Positions 1 through 8,396 of a stretch of DNA of 20,985 bases are shown piece by piece. Each line of letters begins with the position of its first letter. The stretch's first letter is position 1. This DNA is from an uncultured Opitutia bacterium (GTDB taxonomy: Bacteria; Verrucomicrobiota; Verrucomicrobiae; Opitutales; MB11C04), in contig CAJWWH010000017.1 in assembly GCA_913048545.1 (NCBI GenBank), positions 1 to 20,985 on the forward strand, given 5' to 3'. A program made the translations under genes and the position numbers. The notes under the pieces are model-generated. The model was not told the DNA's origin and did not search any database. It saw only the letters and a list, made by a program, of their open reading frames with translations.

Positions 1-245
1 CCGCAGCACGAAGGGGGTTCCTCAGGCAAACCGGAGAATGGAATAATCAGGAGGTCACGGTTGTAGGTTCTCACATCATTGTTCTTTTAAATGGCAATTT
101 AATTCTAGACTCTGATTTATCGTCGGTTGATAGCTTTATGGCAGGAAAAACGCACCCCGGACTTTCCAGGAAACGCGGTCATTTTGGGTTTGCCGGTCAC
201 AGCGACCCTGTGAGTTTTCGAAAAATTATGATCAAACGAATTTAA
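1..245 (+). CDS. 3-keto-disaccharide hydrolase (DUF1080) domain protein, 3' end only
   Basis: The reading frame is open from the window edge (first full codon at position 3) to a TAA at 243-245, giving about 80 C-terminal residues. The tail has the family's layout: an E-W-N-x-x-x-V-x-x-x-G-x-x-I start, an LNG-x-L-I-L-D strand, then H-P-G-L-S-R-K-x-G-H-x-G-F-x-G-H and a final V-S-F-R-K-I strand. These are typical of the concanavalin-like fold of the DUF1080/3-keto-glycoside hydrolase family. Known members are usually exported enzymes acting on 3-keto-sugars and are abundant in Verrucomicrobiota and Planctomycetota. The N-terminus, any signal peptide and the active site lie outside the window. 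The aldo/keto reductase starts 17 bases downstream, so the two may be co-transcribed and share a role in sugar catabolism (inference). Confidence 0.8.
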   Translation, partial: AARRGFLRQTGEWNNQEVTVVGSHIIVLLNGNLILDSDLSSVDSFMAGKTHPGLSRKRGHFGFAGHSDPVSFRKIMIKRI

Positions 246-262
246 ATTATCTAAATTGAAAT

Positions 263-1267
263 ATGAAAAAAAACCGTTTAGGGGACTCCGATCTCATTCT
301 TTCAGAAATTGGTCTCGGCACATGGGCAATTGGTGGTGGAGATTGGGGAATGGGGTGGGGGGATCAGCATGAAAGTGATTCAATCGCAAGTATAGTCGAG
401 GGACTTGAGCAGGGTATCAATTGGATTGATACTGCTCACGCATACGGATTTGGAGTGGCCGAGGTGGCAGTGGGCAAGGCGTTAAAGGAATATAAGGACG
501 ACGGGGTAATAGTCGCCACCAAATGCGGGGTTCTTCCGGAAGAGGAGAACAAACCCAAACGATTTATCTCACGGGATACCATATTGGAAGAGGTGGATGG
601 ATCCCTCCGCAGGTTGGATCGTGACTGGATTGATCTGTATCAGATTCATTGGCCTGAACCGATTGAAAACTTAGAGGAGGCTTGGGAAACTTTACAGGAT
701 CTAAAAAAAGCCGGTAAAATTAGATGGGCCGGAGTATGTAATTGCTGGGAGCCCGAGCTTGAAAAGTTGCAGGGTATTGCGGAGGTTACATCTAATCAGC
801 CAATGTACAGCATGCTGGAAAGATCGATTGAAAAAGGGGTTTTGCCGTGGAGTCAAAAAAATAATTGTGGATTGTTGGTCTACAGTCCGATGCATTCTGG
901 ATTACTGACCGGTAAAATTTCCGCCCAATGGCTGGAGAGTTTACCCCCGAATGATTGGAGAAAGCACAAAACCGATCACCCGGTTGTCAGTCCTCTTCAT
1001 AGTAAAGAAGGTTTACAAGCCTTGCTTAATTTGCAAGAAGGATTGAGATTATTGTCACAAAGCAAAGATATGACTATTGGACAGCTTGCAGTTTGTTGGG
1101 CTCTGGGCCCTCAGGAGGTTACGTCTGCCATAGTAGGGACAAGAAAATGCGGTCAGATTATCGAAACTGTTCAGGCGTGTCAAAAATCTCTTTCCGAGGA
1201 AGATAAAAGTTTAATTATGAATCATATTATAAAATTTGAAAGTCAACTCACTCATGACCGAAGATAA
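263..1267 (+). CDS. Aldo/keto reductase
   Basis: This is a 334-residue cytosolic NAD(P)H-dependent oxidoreductase of the aldo/keto reductase superfamily, with a (beta/alpha)8 barrel. It reduces aldehydes or ketones, or oxidises sugars in reverse. The full catalytic tetrad is visible: D56 and Y61 in the WIDTAHAYG motif, K87 in VATKCG and H129 in YQIHWP. The N-terminus has the usual S-E-I-G-L-G-T-W signature, and the C-terminal part has the cofactor-binding V-G-T-R motif. Length is normal for the family. The ATG is the first in frame, 17 bases after the DUF1080 stop. The end overlaps the start of panB by 14 bases, so translational coupling is likely. Substrate cannot be read from sequence. The DUF1080 neighbour makes a sugar substrate plausible, but this is inference. 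Confidence 0.93.
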   Translation: MKKNRLGDSDLILSEIGLGTWAIGGGDWGMGWGDQHESDSIASIVEGLEQGINWIDTAHAYGFGVAEVAVGKALKEYKDDGVIVATKCGVLPEEENKPKRFISRDTILEEVDGSLRRLDRDWIDLYQIHWPEPIENLEEAWETLQDLKKAGKIRWAGVCNCWEPELEKLQGIAEVTSNQPMYSMLERSIEKGVLPWSQKNNCGLLVYSPMHSGLLTGKISAQWLESLPPNDWRKHKTDHPVVSPLHSKEGLQALLNLQEGLRLLSQSKDMTIGQLAVCWALGPQEVTSAIVGTRKCGQIIETVQACQKSLSEEDKSLIMNHIIKFESQLTHDRR

Positions 1268-2357
1268 AAAAGAGAAAGCACCGCCCAAAAAAAAGCGTGC
1301 CGTCAAAGTTCAGGACAGTTCCACCGAACCGGTAAAGAAAATAGTTCGCCGAAGAAAAAAAGTCTCTGAACCCACTGAAGTAAAAGTAAAAAAGACCAGC
1401 CCTGAGGATATCGTTAACGAAAAAGTCGTCCCTGCGGATCAAGAGGCAAAGGAACCTTTGGTAAAGAATAAAAAAACCGTCCAGCAACAGAATATATCTC
1501 CGGATGAGAAAGTTTCCATTAACCGGGTGAGCACACACAAACCATCTCAACCGAGAAGGCAGCTAATTGATTCGTCTGAAATCAAACCTAATATTAAATA
1601 TATTTCAGGGCTGAAGGGAAAACGATCGATTGTGGGATTGACTGCATATGATGCAATTATGTCAAAGCTTGTATCCAAAGCAGGGGTGGACTTTATATTG
1701 GTGGGTGATTCAGTCGGCACGACTCTGCTGGGGTATGAAACCACGATACCGGTCACTATTGATGACATGGTTCACCACACCGCCGCGGTTCGGCGTGGGC
1801 AGCCGGGCTGTCTGGTTATTTCGGATTTACCTTTTGGAGAAGCCAGTCTTTCTTTCGACCGATTGCTCGGTTCGGCACGCCGGCTCATGCAGAATGGGGC
1901 CGATGCGGTGAAAATTGAAGGGGGAAAGGATGTTGCGGATGACATTGAAAAGCTCGTGGCTACGGGAATCCCGGTCATGGGGCACATCGGACTTTTACCA
2001 CAGACTGTCAAGGCGATTGGCGGTTACCGGAAATTTGGGGGCAGCCGGGAAGAGGCGGATAGCTTGTATACTGATGCGATCAGCTTGGAGGAAGCGGGTT
2101 GCTTTGCGGTTATTGCCGAGATGATGGATGAAAAAATTGCCGCTCAATTAGCATCTCAAATTCTACCCCCTCTGATTGGGATAGGAAGTGGGAATGAATG
2201 TGACGGTCAAATTTTGGTTACTCACGATTTAATTGGGTTAACTCCGAGTCCGCTCCCCTCTTTTGTTAAGCCCTGTGCATCCCTTGGTTTGGACGGATTA
2301 AATGCGCTTTCGGGCTATGTACAAAGAACAAGGAAAATTCCGGTAAAGAAAAAATGA
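1254..2357 (+). CDS. panB: 3-methyl-2-oxobutanoate hydroxymethyltransferase (ketopantoate hydroxymethyltransferase) with a long basic N-terminal tail
   Basis: PanB transfers a hydroxymethyl group from methylenetetrahydrofolate to 2-oxoisovalerate, the first committed step of pantothenate and CoA synthesis. The enzyme core begins near residue 108 and has every hallmark: the L-V-G-D-S-V-G-T motif with metal ligand D152, the second metal ligand D191 in SDLPFG, K220 in VKIEGG, MGHIGLLPQ, the catalytic Glu E289, and G-I-G-S-G-N-x-C-D-G-Q. Relative to the E. coli enzyme the residues are shifted by about 107 positions. The extra first 107 residues are very rich in Lys, Glu and Pro, contain no recognisable domain and are probably disordered. 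I chose ATG 1254. A TTG 18 bases upstream in frame is possible but less likely. The stop overlaps the gpsA start (ATGA). Confidence 0.95.
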   Translation: MTEDKKEKAPPKKKRAVKVQDSSTEPVKKIVRRRKKVSEPTEVKVKKTSPEDIVNEKVVPADQEAKEPLVKNKKTVQQQNISPDEKVSINRVSTHKPSQPRRQLIDSSEIKPNIKYISGLKGKRSIVGLTAYDAIMSKLVSKAGVDFILVGDSVGTTLLGYETTIPVTIDDMVHHTAAVRRGQPGCLVISDLPFGEASLSFDRLLGSARRLMQNGADAVKIEGGKDVADDIEKLVATGIPVMGHIGLLPQTVKAIGGYRKFGGSREEADSLYTDAISLEEAGCFAVIAEMMDEKIAAQLASQILPPLIGIGSGNECDGQILVTHDLIGLTPSPLPSFVKPCASLGLDGLNALSGYVQRTRKIPVKKK

Positions 2358-3367
2358 ATTTTTGCGTACTGGGAGCGGGAGCATGGGGGACGGCAATGGC
2401 CGTCTACTTATCCAAGCTGGGACATTCCGTTTCCTTGGTTCCACGACGCGTCGAGCATGCGTTGACACTTTCTTCCGACCGTGAAAATAGTGAGTATTTA
2501 CCAGGGATTGCGTTTGATCAGGATTTACAAATCGGATGCTCTCTGCGTCCGGTGTTAATGGAATGTGATTATCTGTTTTTTGCCTGCCCATCGCATGCCC
2601 TACGGGAAACCTGCGAGCAAGTCCGTGAACACAAAGCAGATTCATGGAAGTTAAAAGGCGGGGTCGCTCTGTGTAAGGGATTGGAACCGAAGACTAATTT
2701 ATTTGCCCATCAGGTTATTGAGGAGGCACTGGGGGAGGAGTTTGGATCGGGTTATTTGACCGGTCCCAGTCACGCCCATGATGTCGCTGAAGGTAAACCG
2801 GCAGCGATGGTCCTTGCGATTAATTGTGATCCCCCTGAGCTCATAAAACTTCAAAATAGCCTGAGTTCAAAAAGCATGAGAATATACCGGTCTGAAGACC
2901 GGATTGGAGTCGCTTTGGGAAGTTGCCTTAAAAATGTTTACGCGATCGCCACCGGTCTTTCAGATGGATTGGGTTTGGGAGATAATGCCCGGGCGGCTCT
3001 GTTAACCAGGAGTATGAACGAAATGATTAACCTTGGGATTTCCCTCGGTGGGCAGAGTGAAACATTTTTTGGATTGAGCGGATTTGGGGATTTAATTGGA
3101 ACCTGCATGGGTGAATGGAGTAGAAATCGGAATTTTGGCTTGGCTTTATCGAAGGGAGGTAGGGCGGCCGATATTATTTCCAGTCAAAAAACTGTAGTGG
3201 AAGGGTATTGGGCCACTGCCTGCTTTTTCGAGAAATGTGAACAGCAGCGGGTCGAGATGCCTATTTTACATGAGATATTTCAAATTCTTTACAATGGGAA
3301 AGAGCCCTCCGTTGCCTTGTCCGACTTGATGAGTCGCGATTTGAAAGCCGAATTGCATCGAGAATAA
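2354..3367 (+). CDS. gpsA: Glycerol-3-phosphate dehydrogenase [NAD(P)+]
   Basis: GpsA reduces dihydroxyacetone phosphate to sn-glycerol 3-phosphate, the backbone precursor for phospholipids, in the cytosol. The protein is 337 residues, the normal length. It opens with the Rossmann nucleotide-binding motif GAGAWGTA (residues 7-14) and carries the catalytic lysine K193 in the G-S-C-L-K-N-V-Y segment. Downstream are the conserved G-D-N-A-R-A-A-L-L-T-R and L-S-G-F-G-D-L-I-G-T-C motifs of the C-terminal helical domain. The G-P-S-H-A segment replaces the commoner G-P-S/T-F-A, a conservative difference. Its ATG overlaps the panB stop codon by 4 bases (ATGA), which indicates translational coupling with panB. 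Confidence 0.97.
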   Translation: MNFCVLGAGAWGTAMAVYLSKLGHSVSLVPRRVEHALTLSSDRENSEYLPGIAFDQDLQIGCSLRPVLMECDYLFFACPSHALRETCEQVREHKADSWKLKGGVALCKGLEPKTNLFAHQVIEEALGEEFGSGYLTGPSHAHDVAEGKPAAMVLAINCDPPELIKLQNSLSSKSMRIYRSEDRIGVALGSCLKNVYAIATGLSDGLGLGDNARAALLTRSMNEMINLGISLGGQSETFFGLSGFGDLIGTCMGEWSRNRNFGLALSKGGRAADIISSQKTVVEGYWATACFFEKCEQQRVEMPILHEIFQILYNGKEPSVALSDLMSRDLKAELHRE

Positions 3368-3407
3368 CCCATTGCCATAATTTACGGAATCAAGCATTTT
3401 ATTGGCG

Positions 3408-4064
3408 ATGAATACGGCGGAAAGACCAATTATTGAGGCACCGGACAGGCAAGACCGTTTGCTGTTACATTCCTGTTGTGCCCCCTGTGAAGGAGAGGTC
3501 TTGGAAACTTTATTACACTCGAGCATAACCCCCACCGTATTTTTTTATAATCCAAATATTCATCCAAAAAAAGAATACGAAATCAGAAAGACTGAGGATA
3601 AAAAATTTTGTGATAAAATTGGCGTTGAACATATTGATGAAGATTATGATGTCAGGAATTGGTTCGCACGAGTGAAGGGAATGGAGTGGGAACCGGAGCG
3701 AGGAGCCCGGTGCACCGCTTGCTTTGATATGCGATTTGAAAGAACAGCTCTTTACGCCCATGAAAATGACTTCAGCTTGTTTTCCAGCAGTCTGGGGATA
3801 TCAAGATGGAAAAACATGAAACAAATAACCGGATGTGGAGAAAAAGCAGCAGCCCGCTATGATAATTTGTCTTATTGGGATTATAATTGGAGGAAAGCGG
3901 GTGGTTCCCAGCGAATGATTGAAATTTCAAAAAGGGAAAAGTTTTATCAGCAGGAATACTGTGGTTGCGTCTATTCCCTGCGTGACACCAATAAGTGGAG
4001 GGTATCACAGGGCAGAAAAAAAATTAATATTGGTGAAACTTACTATGGTACGGAGCAGAAATAA
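3408..4064 (+). CDS. queH: Epoxyqueuosine reductase QueH
   Basis: QueH (formerly DUF208) carries out the last step of queuosine synthesis, reducing epoxyqueuosine to queuosine in tRNA. It is the non-cobalamin alternative to QueG. The 218-residue protein has the family's cysteine sets: C23, C24 and C27 in H-S-C-C-A-P-C near the N-terminus, C102 and C105 in R-C-T-A-C-F, and C185 and C187 in the E-Y-C-G-C-x-Y-S motif near the C-terminus. These are the known ligands of a 4Fe-4S cluster and a nearby metal. The F-x-S-S-S-L-x-I-S-R segment and the F-Y-N-P-N-I-H-P segment are also typical. I prefer ATG 3408. A TTG six bases upstream is in frame. It lies 40 bases after gpsA, with no strong ribosome binding site. 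Confidence 0.95.
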   Translation: MNTAERPIIEAPDRQDRLLLHSCCAPCEGEVLETLLHSSITPTVFFYNPNIHPKKEYEIRKTEDKKFCDKIGVEHIDEDYDVRNWFARVKGMEWEPERGARCTACFDMRFERTALYAHENDFSLFSSSLGISRWKNMKQITGCGEKAAARYDNLSYWDYNWRKAGGSQRMIEISKREKFYQQEYCGCVYSLRDTNKWRVSQGRKKINIGETYYGTEQK

Positions 4065-4085
4065 AATCCCTTATCTTTTTACAAA

Positions 4086-4895
4086 ATGAATGAAAGCACG
4101 GTTTGGCAGAATTTAATCGGAGAGGCAAAAGAAGTTGCCGCCAAGGAAAAAATTCTTTCCCGGGTGCTCACTGAGTTTATTCTGGAACGGGAAAATCTTT
4201 CCGATGCATTAGGCTGGAGACTGGCGGCACGTCTGGTTAAAAACAGTGTGCCGGAAAGTGATATCCGGGAATTAATTAAAATCACATTTGAAGAAAGTGT
4301 GGGATTGATTGAAAGTGTTGAAGCTGACTTGATTGCGGTAACCGAACGGGATCCAGCATGCAACGATTTTATCAGTCCTTTTCTATATTACAAAGGGTTT
4401 CAGGCACTCTGTTGCCATCGGGTAGCCAATTCACTCTGGAGTAAAAATCGCAAGGAACTGGCGATGTATTTGCAAAGCTTGGTAGCGGTGGTTTATTCAG
4501 TTGATATACACCCTGCTGCAGAAATCGGAAAAGGCATATTGCTTGACCATGCCACTAGCTTTGTGGCGGGTGAAACAACGGTGATCGAGGACAATGTGTC
4601 GATCTTGCATGAAGTAACCCTTGGCGGGACTGGTAAGGAGCGCGGCGACCGTCATCCCAAAATCAGATCCGGAGTATTAATTGGAGCGGGGGCAAAGATA
4701 CTCGGTAATGTTGAGATTGGCGAAGGTTCCAGAGTCGGTGCAAGCAGCGTTGTTTTAAATGATGTTCCACCCCATGTTTCAGTGGCGGGAGTGCCCGCAA
4801 AGGAAATCGGCACGGTGAAAAATGCTTCACCAGCTTTGGGGATGGATCATAATTTACTGGAAATGCGGGTCTATGAAAGTGGGGGAGGGATTTAA
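4086..4895 (+). CDS. cysE: Serine O-acetyltransferase
   Basis: CysE makes O-acetylserine from serine and acetyl-CoA, the entry to cysteine synthesis. The 269-residue protein has the usual two parts: a helical N-terminal SATase domain (about 1-135) and a left-handed parallel beta-helix of hexapeptide repeats (about 140-245). By alignment with the E. coli enzyme, D140 and H155 are the catalytic pair and H190 in D-R-H-P-K-I is the third active-site residue. The very C-terminus ends G-G-G-I. A terminal isoleucine is what docks into the O-acetylserine sulfhydrylase (CysK) active site in the cysteine synthase complex, so complex formation is likely here. No cysK is present in the window. The start ATG is 21 bases after queH. 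Confidence 0.97.
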   Translation: MNESTVWQNLIGEAKEVAAKEKILSRVLTEFILERENLSDALGWRLAARLVKNSVPESDIRELIKITFEESVGLIESVEADLIAVTERDPACNDFISPFLYYKGFQALCCHRVANSLWSKNRKELAMYLQSLVAVVYSVDIHPAAEIGKGILLDHATSFVAGETTVIEDNVSILHEVTLGGTGKERGDRHPKIRSGVLIGAGAKILGNVEIGEGSRVGASSVVLNDVPPHVSVAGVPAKEIGTVKNASPALGMDHNLLEMRVYESGGGI

Positions 4896-4943
4896 ATTGT
4901 CCTGTCATTGACGAACCGCTACCCATTATGTAAAAGCATTTTT

Positions 4944-6233
4944 ATGTCTCCTAAATCAAAAAATGAAAAGTCAATAGACCTAGGGAATTCCTCCCTCCAG
5001 ACGGTCGAGGATATCGATTCACCCGCAGAACCCGCAAACTTTACGAAAGGTGGGAAAAAAAGGGTTGAGGATCTCGAAGTAAAGGACGCACAACTTATCT
5101 TTCATTCGATTTGGCACGAGCTTGAGCAGGAAGTCGGAGTTGAAAATTTGCATTTCCCTGCGGAAATTTTTTGGCTTAACGGGGCTCCCGGAGCTGGTAA
5201 GGGTACTCAAACCGCATTCATAATGGAGTTTCGTGATTTGACAGAGAAGCCAGTAATTGTGAGTGAATTATTGAACTCTCCTGAAGCCCGTAAAAAAATT
5301 GATGCCGGATTACTGGCAGGAGATCGTGAAGTCACCAAACTCGTTTTGCGCAGTCTGCTTGAACCGAATTATCAGAGTGGTGCAATTGTAGACGGATATC
5401 CGCGGACCAAGACGCAGGTTGAATGCCTGAAACTCTTTCATCGTCGGCTGACTGAATTGCGAAGCAAATATCTTGGCACTTTTCAGGAAGCGCAATTTCC
5501 CAAACCGCGCTTTCATATAATCATGCTTTTTATTGATGAAGAGGAAAGTGTCCGCAGACAATTTATTCGGGGGAAAAGAACCATGGAGCATAATGCGGAA
5601 GTGGGTGCTTCCGGTGTGGGGCAGGTTCGGGAAGTCCGTAAGACTGATTTGGATGAAGAGGCCGCTCATAAGCGGTACAAGACTTTCAAAGAATCAACCT
5701 ATGATTCACTCACCACTTTAAGGGATGTTTTTCATTACCACTTTATTAATGCCCATGGCACAGTTATTGAAGTCCAACAGAGGATTATTCAGGAACTCAA
5801 GTATCAAAGTTCGCTGGAACTGGATGAATCAACCCATGACCAAATATCCTCTATTCCCTTGGCCGAAAAGCTTTCGTTACATGCCCGGCAATTATTGGTG
5901 CAAAGACTGGATTCCTATCAAAAGTTTCATCCCGAGCTGTTCGAAAAGGTTGTGGGTTTAATCAAGACTAAATTTATTCCTATTGTTGAGAAGCATTCCA
6001 TTTCAGGCTTGGCCTACATCAATTCGGAGGCTTCGGTGTTTGATGACCCCCTTGCAATTGCGATGTTAATTGATGTGTTTACAGAACGGGGTTTTACCGC
6101 GGTTGTGGATATACGGAGAATGGAGGTTCCGTCACGCATTGATCCAAAGACCTACGAAATCATTAACCGTGTCAAAAAGGTCTATCGGGTACGAATAAAT
6201 TTTGCAGGTTCGAAAATCCGAAGGGGATTATAA
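4944..6233 (+). CDS. Adenylate-kinase-family nucleoside monophosphate kinase with an extra C-terminal domain
   Basis: Counting from ATG 4944 the protein is 429 residues, about twice the length of ordinary adenylate kinase. Residues 1-70 are a polar tail and linker. The kinase core follows, with a perfect P-loop GAPGAGKGT (80-88), the DGYPR motif (150-154; DGFPR in classic Adk) and the R-K-T-D-x-D-E-E...R-Y helix that normally carries the D-D and Arg phosphate-binding residues. The core ends near residue 290. About 140 further residues do not belong to the Adk fold and I do not recognise them. They are mixed alpha/beta with a conserved-looking D-D-P-L-A-I segment. The core presumably moves phosphate between ATP and a nucleoside monophosphate, but whether AMP is the substrate is not certain. 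An in-frame TTG at 4908 is an alternative start. Confidence 0.82.
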   Translation: MSPKSKNEKSIDLGNSSLQTVEDIDSPAEPANFTKGGKKRVEDLEVKDAQLIFHSIWHELEQEVGVENLHFPAEIFWLNGAPGAGKGTQTAFIMEFRDLTEKPVIVSELLNSPEARKKIDAGLLAGDREVTKLVLRSLLEPNYQSGAIVDGYPRTKTQVECLKLFHRRLTELRSKYLGTFQEAQFPKPRFHIIMLFIDEEESVRRQFIRGKRTMEHNAEVGASGVGQVREVRKTDLDEEAAHKRYKTFKESTYDSLTTLRDVFHYHFINAHGTVIEVQQRIIQELKYQSSLELDESTHDQISSIPLAEKLSLHARQLLVQRLDSYQKFHPELFEKVVGLIKTKFIPIVEKHSISGLAYINSEASVFDDPLAIAMLIDVFTERGFTAVVDIRRMEVPSRIDPKTYEIINRVKKVYRVRINFAGSKIRRGL

Positions 6234-6263
6234 TATCTTTTTCAAAAACTGAGTAACTAATTT

Positions 6264-7382
6264 ATGGATCATCGATACGAAAAGTTGGCGGCCACCCTCG
6301 TTTATCATTCAACCAAGCTGAATGCTGGGGAGAAAGTTCTGATTCACGCATTTGATATACCTCAGGATATGACCATGGCACTCATTCGTGCGGTTCGTGA
6401 ATGTAATGCATTGCCTTTTGTACAGGTTCAGAATGGACGGGTTGACCGGGAATGTATTCTTGGTGCGGAAACTGTTCAATTAGAAACCTCCTTGAAATGG
6501 GAAATGGAAAGAATGAAGAGTATGGATGCATACATCGCCATCCGTGGATCGCAGAATGTTTTTGAGAATTCAGACTTACCTCAGGAAGATTTGAACCGGG
6601 CGATGAAGATACTTAAACCGGTTTTGGACTGGCGCGTGCAGAAGACAAAATGGTGCGTTCTCCGTTGGCCGACATCCTCTATGGCTCAGCAGGCTAAAAT
6701 GAGCAGCGAGGCATTTGAAAATTTTTATTTTGACGCCTGTTGTATGGATTATGGGCGAATGAGTGAAGGCATGGAGCATTTAAAGAATCGGATGCGTTGT
6801 GCTGACCGGGTTAAAATTACCGGTCCGGGTACCGATTTAAATTTTTCAATCAAAGGGATTGATGCGGTTGCCTGTGGAGGAACTCATAATATTCCCGATG
6901 GTGAAGTTTTTTCCTGTCCGGTGAGAGACAGCGTGGAGGGTACAATAACTTTTAATGCGGACACGATTTATCAGGGTAGCTCTTTTTCCAATGTTGGACT
7001 TACTTTTGAAAAAGGAAAAATAGTTAAATCCACTTCATCCTCCAACCCTGACAAATTGTCAGAAATTCTGGATTCGGATGAGGGTGCACGGTATATCGGA
7101 GAATTTGCAATTGCATTTAATCCAATGATACGGGAACCCATGCTCGATATATTGTTCGATGAAAAAATAGCAGGTTCTTTTCATTTTACTCCCGGTCAGG
7201 CTTACGAAGAAGCGAACAATGGGAACAAATCTCAAGTTCACTGGGATATGGTTAATATTCAACGACCTGAATACGGAGGCGGAGAGATCTGGTTTGATGG
7301 TGAGTTAATTCGTAAAGATGGTGACTTTATTCCCGAAGACTTGCAAAAATTGAATTCGGACTACCTTTTGCAACATTCTTAA
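6264..7382 (+). CDS. M29-family metallo-aminopeptidase (AmpS/AmpT type)
   Basis: The 372-residue protein belongs to the thermophilic aminopeptidase family M29, cytosolic two-metal enzymes that remove N-terminal residues from peptides. The metal ligands are all visible: E214 in P-D-G-E-V, E280 in I-G-E-F-A-I, H307 in S-F-H-F, H326 and D328 in V-H-W-D. The family's catalytic tyrosine is Y314. The E214-E280 and H307-Y314 spacings match those I recall for the Thermus/Staphylococcus enzymes. Compared with typical members it is slightly short but complete. It lies 30 bases after the kinase gene and 14 bases before the adenosine deaminase. A more divergent relative is encoded at 13509-14702. Confidence 0.92.
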   Translation: MDHRYEKLAATLVYHSTKLNAGEKVLIHAFDIPQDMTMALIRAVRECNALPFVQVQNGRVDRECILGAETVQLETSLKWEMERMKSMDAYIAIRGSQNVFENSDLPQEDLNRAMKILKPVLDWRVQKTKWCVLRWPTSSMAQQAKMSSEAFENFYFDACCMDYGRMSEGMEHLKNRMRCADRVKITGPGTDLNFSIKGIDAVACGGTHNIPDGEVFSCPVRDSVEGTITFNADTIYQGSSFSNVGLTFEKGKIVKSTSSSNPDKLSEILDSDEGARYIGEFAIAFNPMIREPMLDILFDEKIAGSFHFTPGQAYEEANNGNKSQVHWDMVNIQRPEYGGGEIWFDGELIRKDGDFIPEDLQKLNSDYLLQHS

Positions 7383-7396
7383 AAGGGAAAACAAAG

Positions 7397-8392
7397 ATGA
7401 GTCAGGTGGCATTGAATCATTTTCTTGCATCTTTGCCCAAGACTGAAACTCATCTACACATCGAAGGAGCATTGCCCTGGGCACTTTTGGAAAAAAAAGA
7501 TCCGGCACGGTTTTCCGGAGTCCCTTTTTTCAGGCAACCTGATTTTAGATACGAGAGTTTTGAACAGTTTGAATCTGTATTAATCGAACACGCAATGTGT
7601 TGGTTTGATTCACCCGAAAGTTATCACGAAGCGGCCAAATTAATTTTCTCATCTCATTTGAAGCAAAATGTTAAATATGTTGAGACCAGTTTTCATGCCG
7701 GGATGATGGAATTTTTAAAACTCCCGGGAGAGGAAATTTTAAATGCGATTATTGAGGCAATTCCAAAGGGTCTTGAAGTACGAGTTTTTCTCGGAATTAG
7801 CCGGAATGCCCGCACACCTTATTTAGGTCCCTTACTAGATGAAGCCCTTGAGTGGAATGATTTGAGTGGGATTGATTTACATGGATTAGAGTCCTTACCA
7901 TTCGAATCATGGATTCCGGATTTTTGGAGCAAAGCCCGATCCATGGGCAAGGTTGTTAAGGCGCATGCCGGCGAATTTGGACCTGCCTCGAATGTGAGAC
8001 AGGCAGTCAATCTATTAAAAGTAAACCGAATTCAACACGGCACCCGGGCATTCGAAGACGAGGATGTAATGAAGCTTTTGATTGATCAGGGCATCACACT
8101 CGATATGTGTCCAATCAGTAACTATAAACTAAGAGTGATCGATCGGTTGGAGGAGCACCCGATAAAAAATTTCATGAAGAAGGGAATTCGATGCACCGTA
8201 AGCACAGATGATCCGCTTTCTTTTAATAATTCATTAACTGATGAATTTATTGCTTTGTACGAAAAACTTTCCCTCTCATTTCAGGAAATTGCCGAATTAA
8301 TTTCCAATGGTTTTCATGTAGCAGATCTGGAAAAGAGACAAAAAAATGAGTTTCTCATGCAAATCGATCAACAAACAGCAAAACTCAAATAA
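7397..8392 (+). CDS. add: Adenosine deaminase family protein
   Basis: The 331-residue protein is a metal-dependent amidohydrolase of the adenosine/adenine deaminase group, which converts adenosine to inosine for purine salvage. Zinc ligands H19 and H21 (T-H-L-H-I-E-G), H190 (K-A-H-A-G-E) and D271 (S-T-D-D-P) are present, as are catalytic E193, H214 (Q-H-G-T) and D272. The C-P-x-S-N segment is conserved too. The S-T-D-D-P-L-S-F form resembles true adenosine deaminases more than adenine deaminases, but the exact substrate is not proven by sequence. A purine-rich AAAAGGGAAAA stretch lies just before the ATG and may serve as ribosome binding site. The stop codon is followed after 4 bases by the preferred rluD start. 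Confidence 0.9.
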   Translation: MSQVALNHFLASLPKTETHLHIEGALPWALLEKKDPARFSGVPFFRQPDFRYESFEQFESVLIEHAMCWFDSPESYHEAAKLIFSSHLKQNVKYVETSFHAGMMEFLKLPGEEILNAIIEAIPKGLEVRVFLGISRNARTPYLGPLLDEALEWNDLSGIDLHGLESLPFESWIPDFWSKARSMGKVVKAHAGEFGPASNVRQAVNLLKVNRIQHGTRAFEDEDVMKLLIDQGITLDMCPISNYKLRVIDRLEEHPIKNFMKKGIRCTVSTDDPLSFNNSLTDEFIALYEKLSLSFQEIAELISNGFHVADLEKRQKNEFLMQIDQQTAKLK

Positions 8393-8396
8393 ATGC

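Noticed and set aside
1248..1550. 100-residue minus-strand frame, Phe/Tyr-rich
   Set aside because: It is the antisense of the Lys-rich PanB tail. Runs of AAA/AAG codons read as TTT/CTT, which explains the Phe/Leu richness.
2298..2645. 115-residue minus-strand frame across the panB/gpsA junction
   Set aside because: It lies opposite well-supported panB and gpsA coding sequence and matches no recognisable family.
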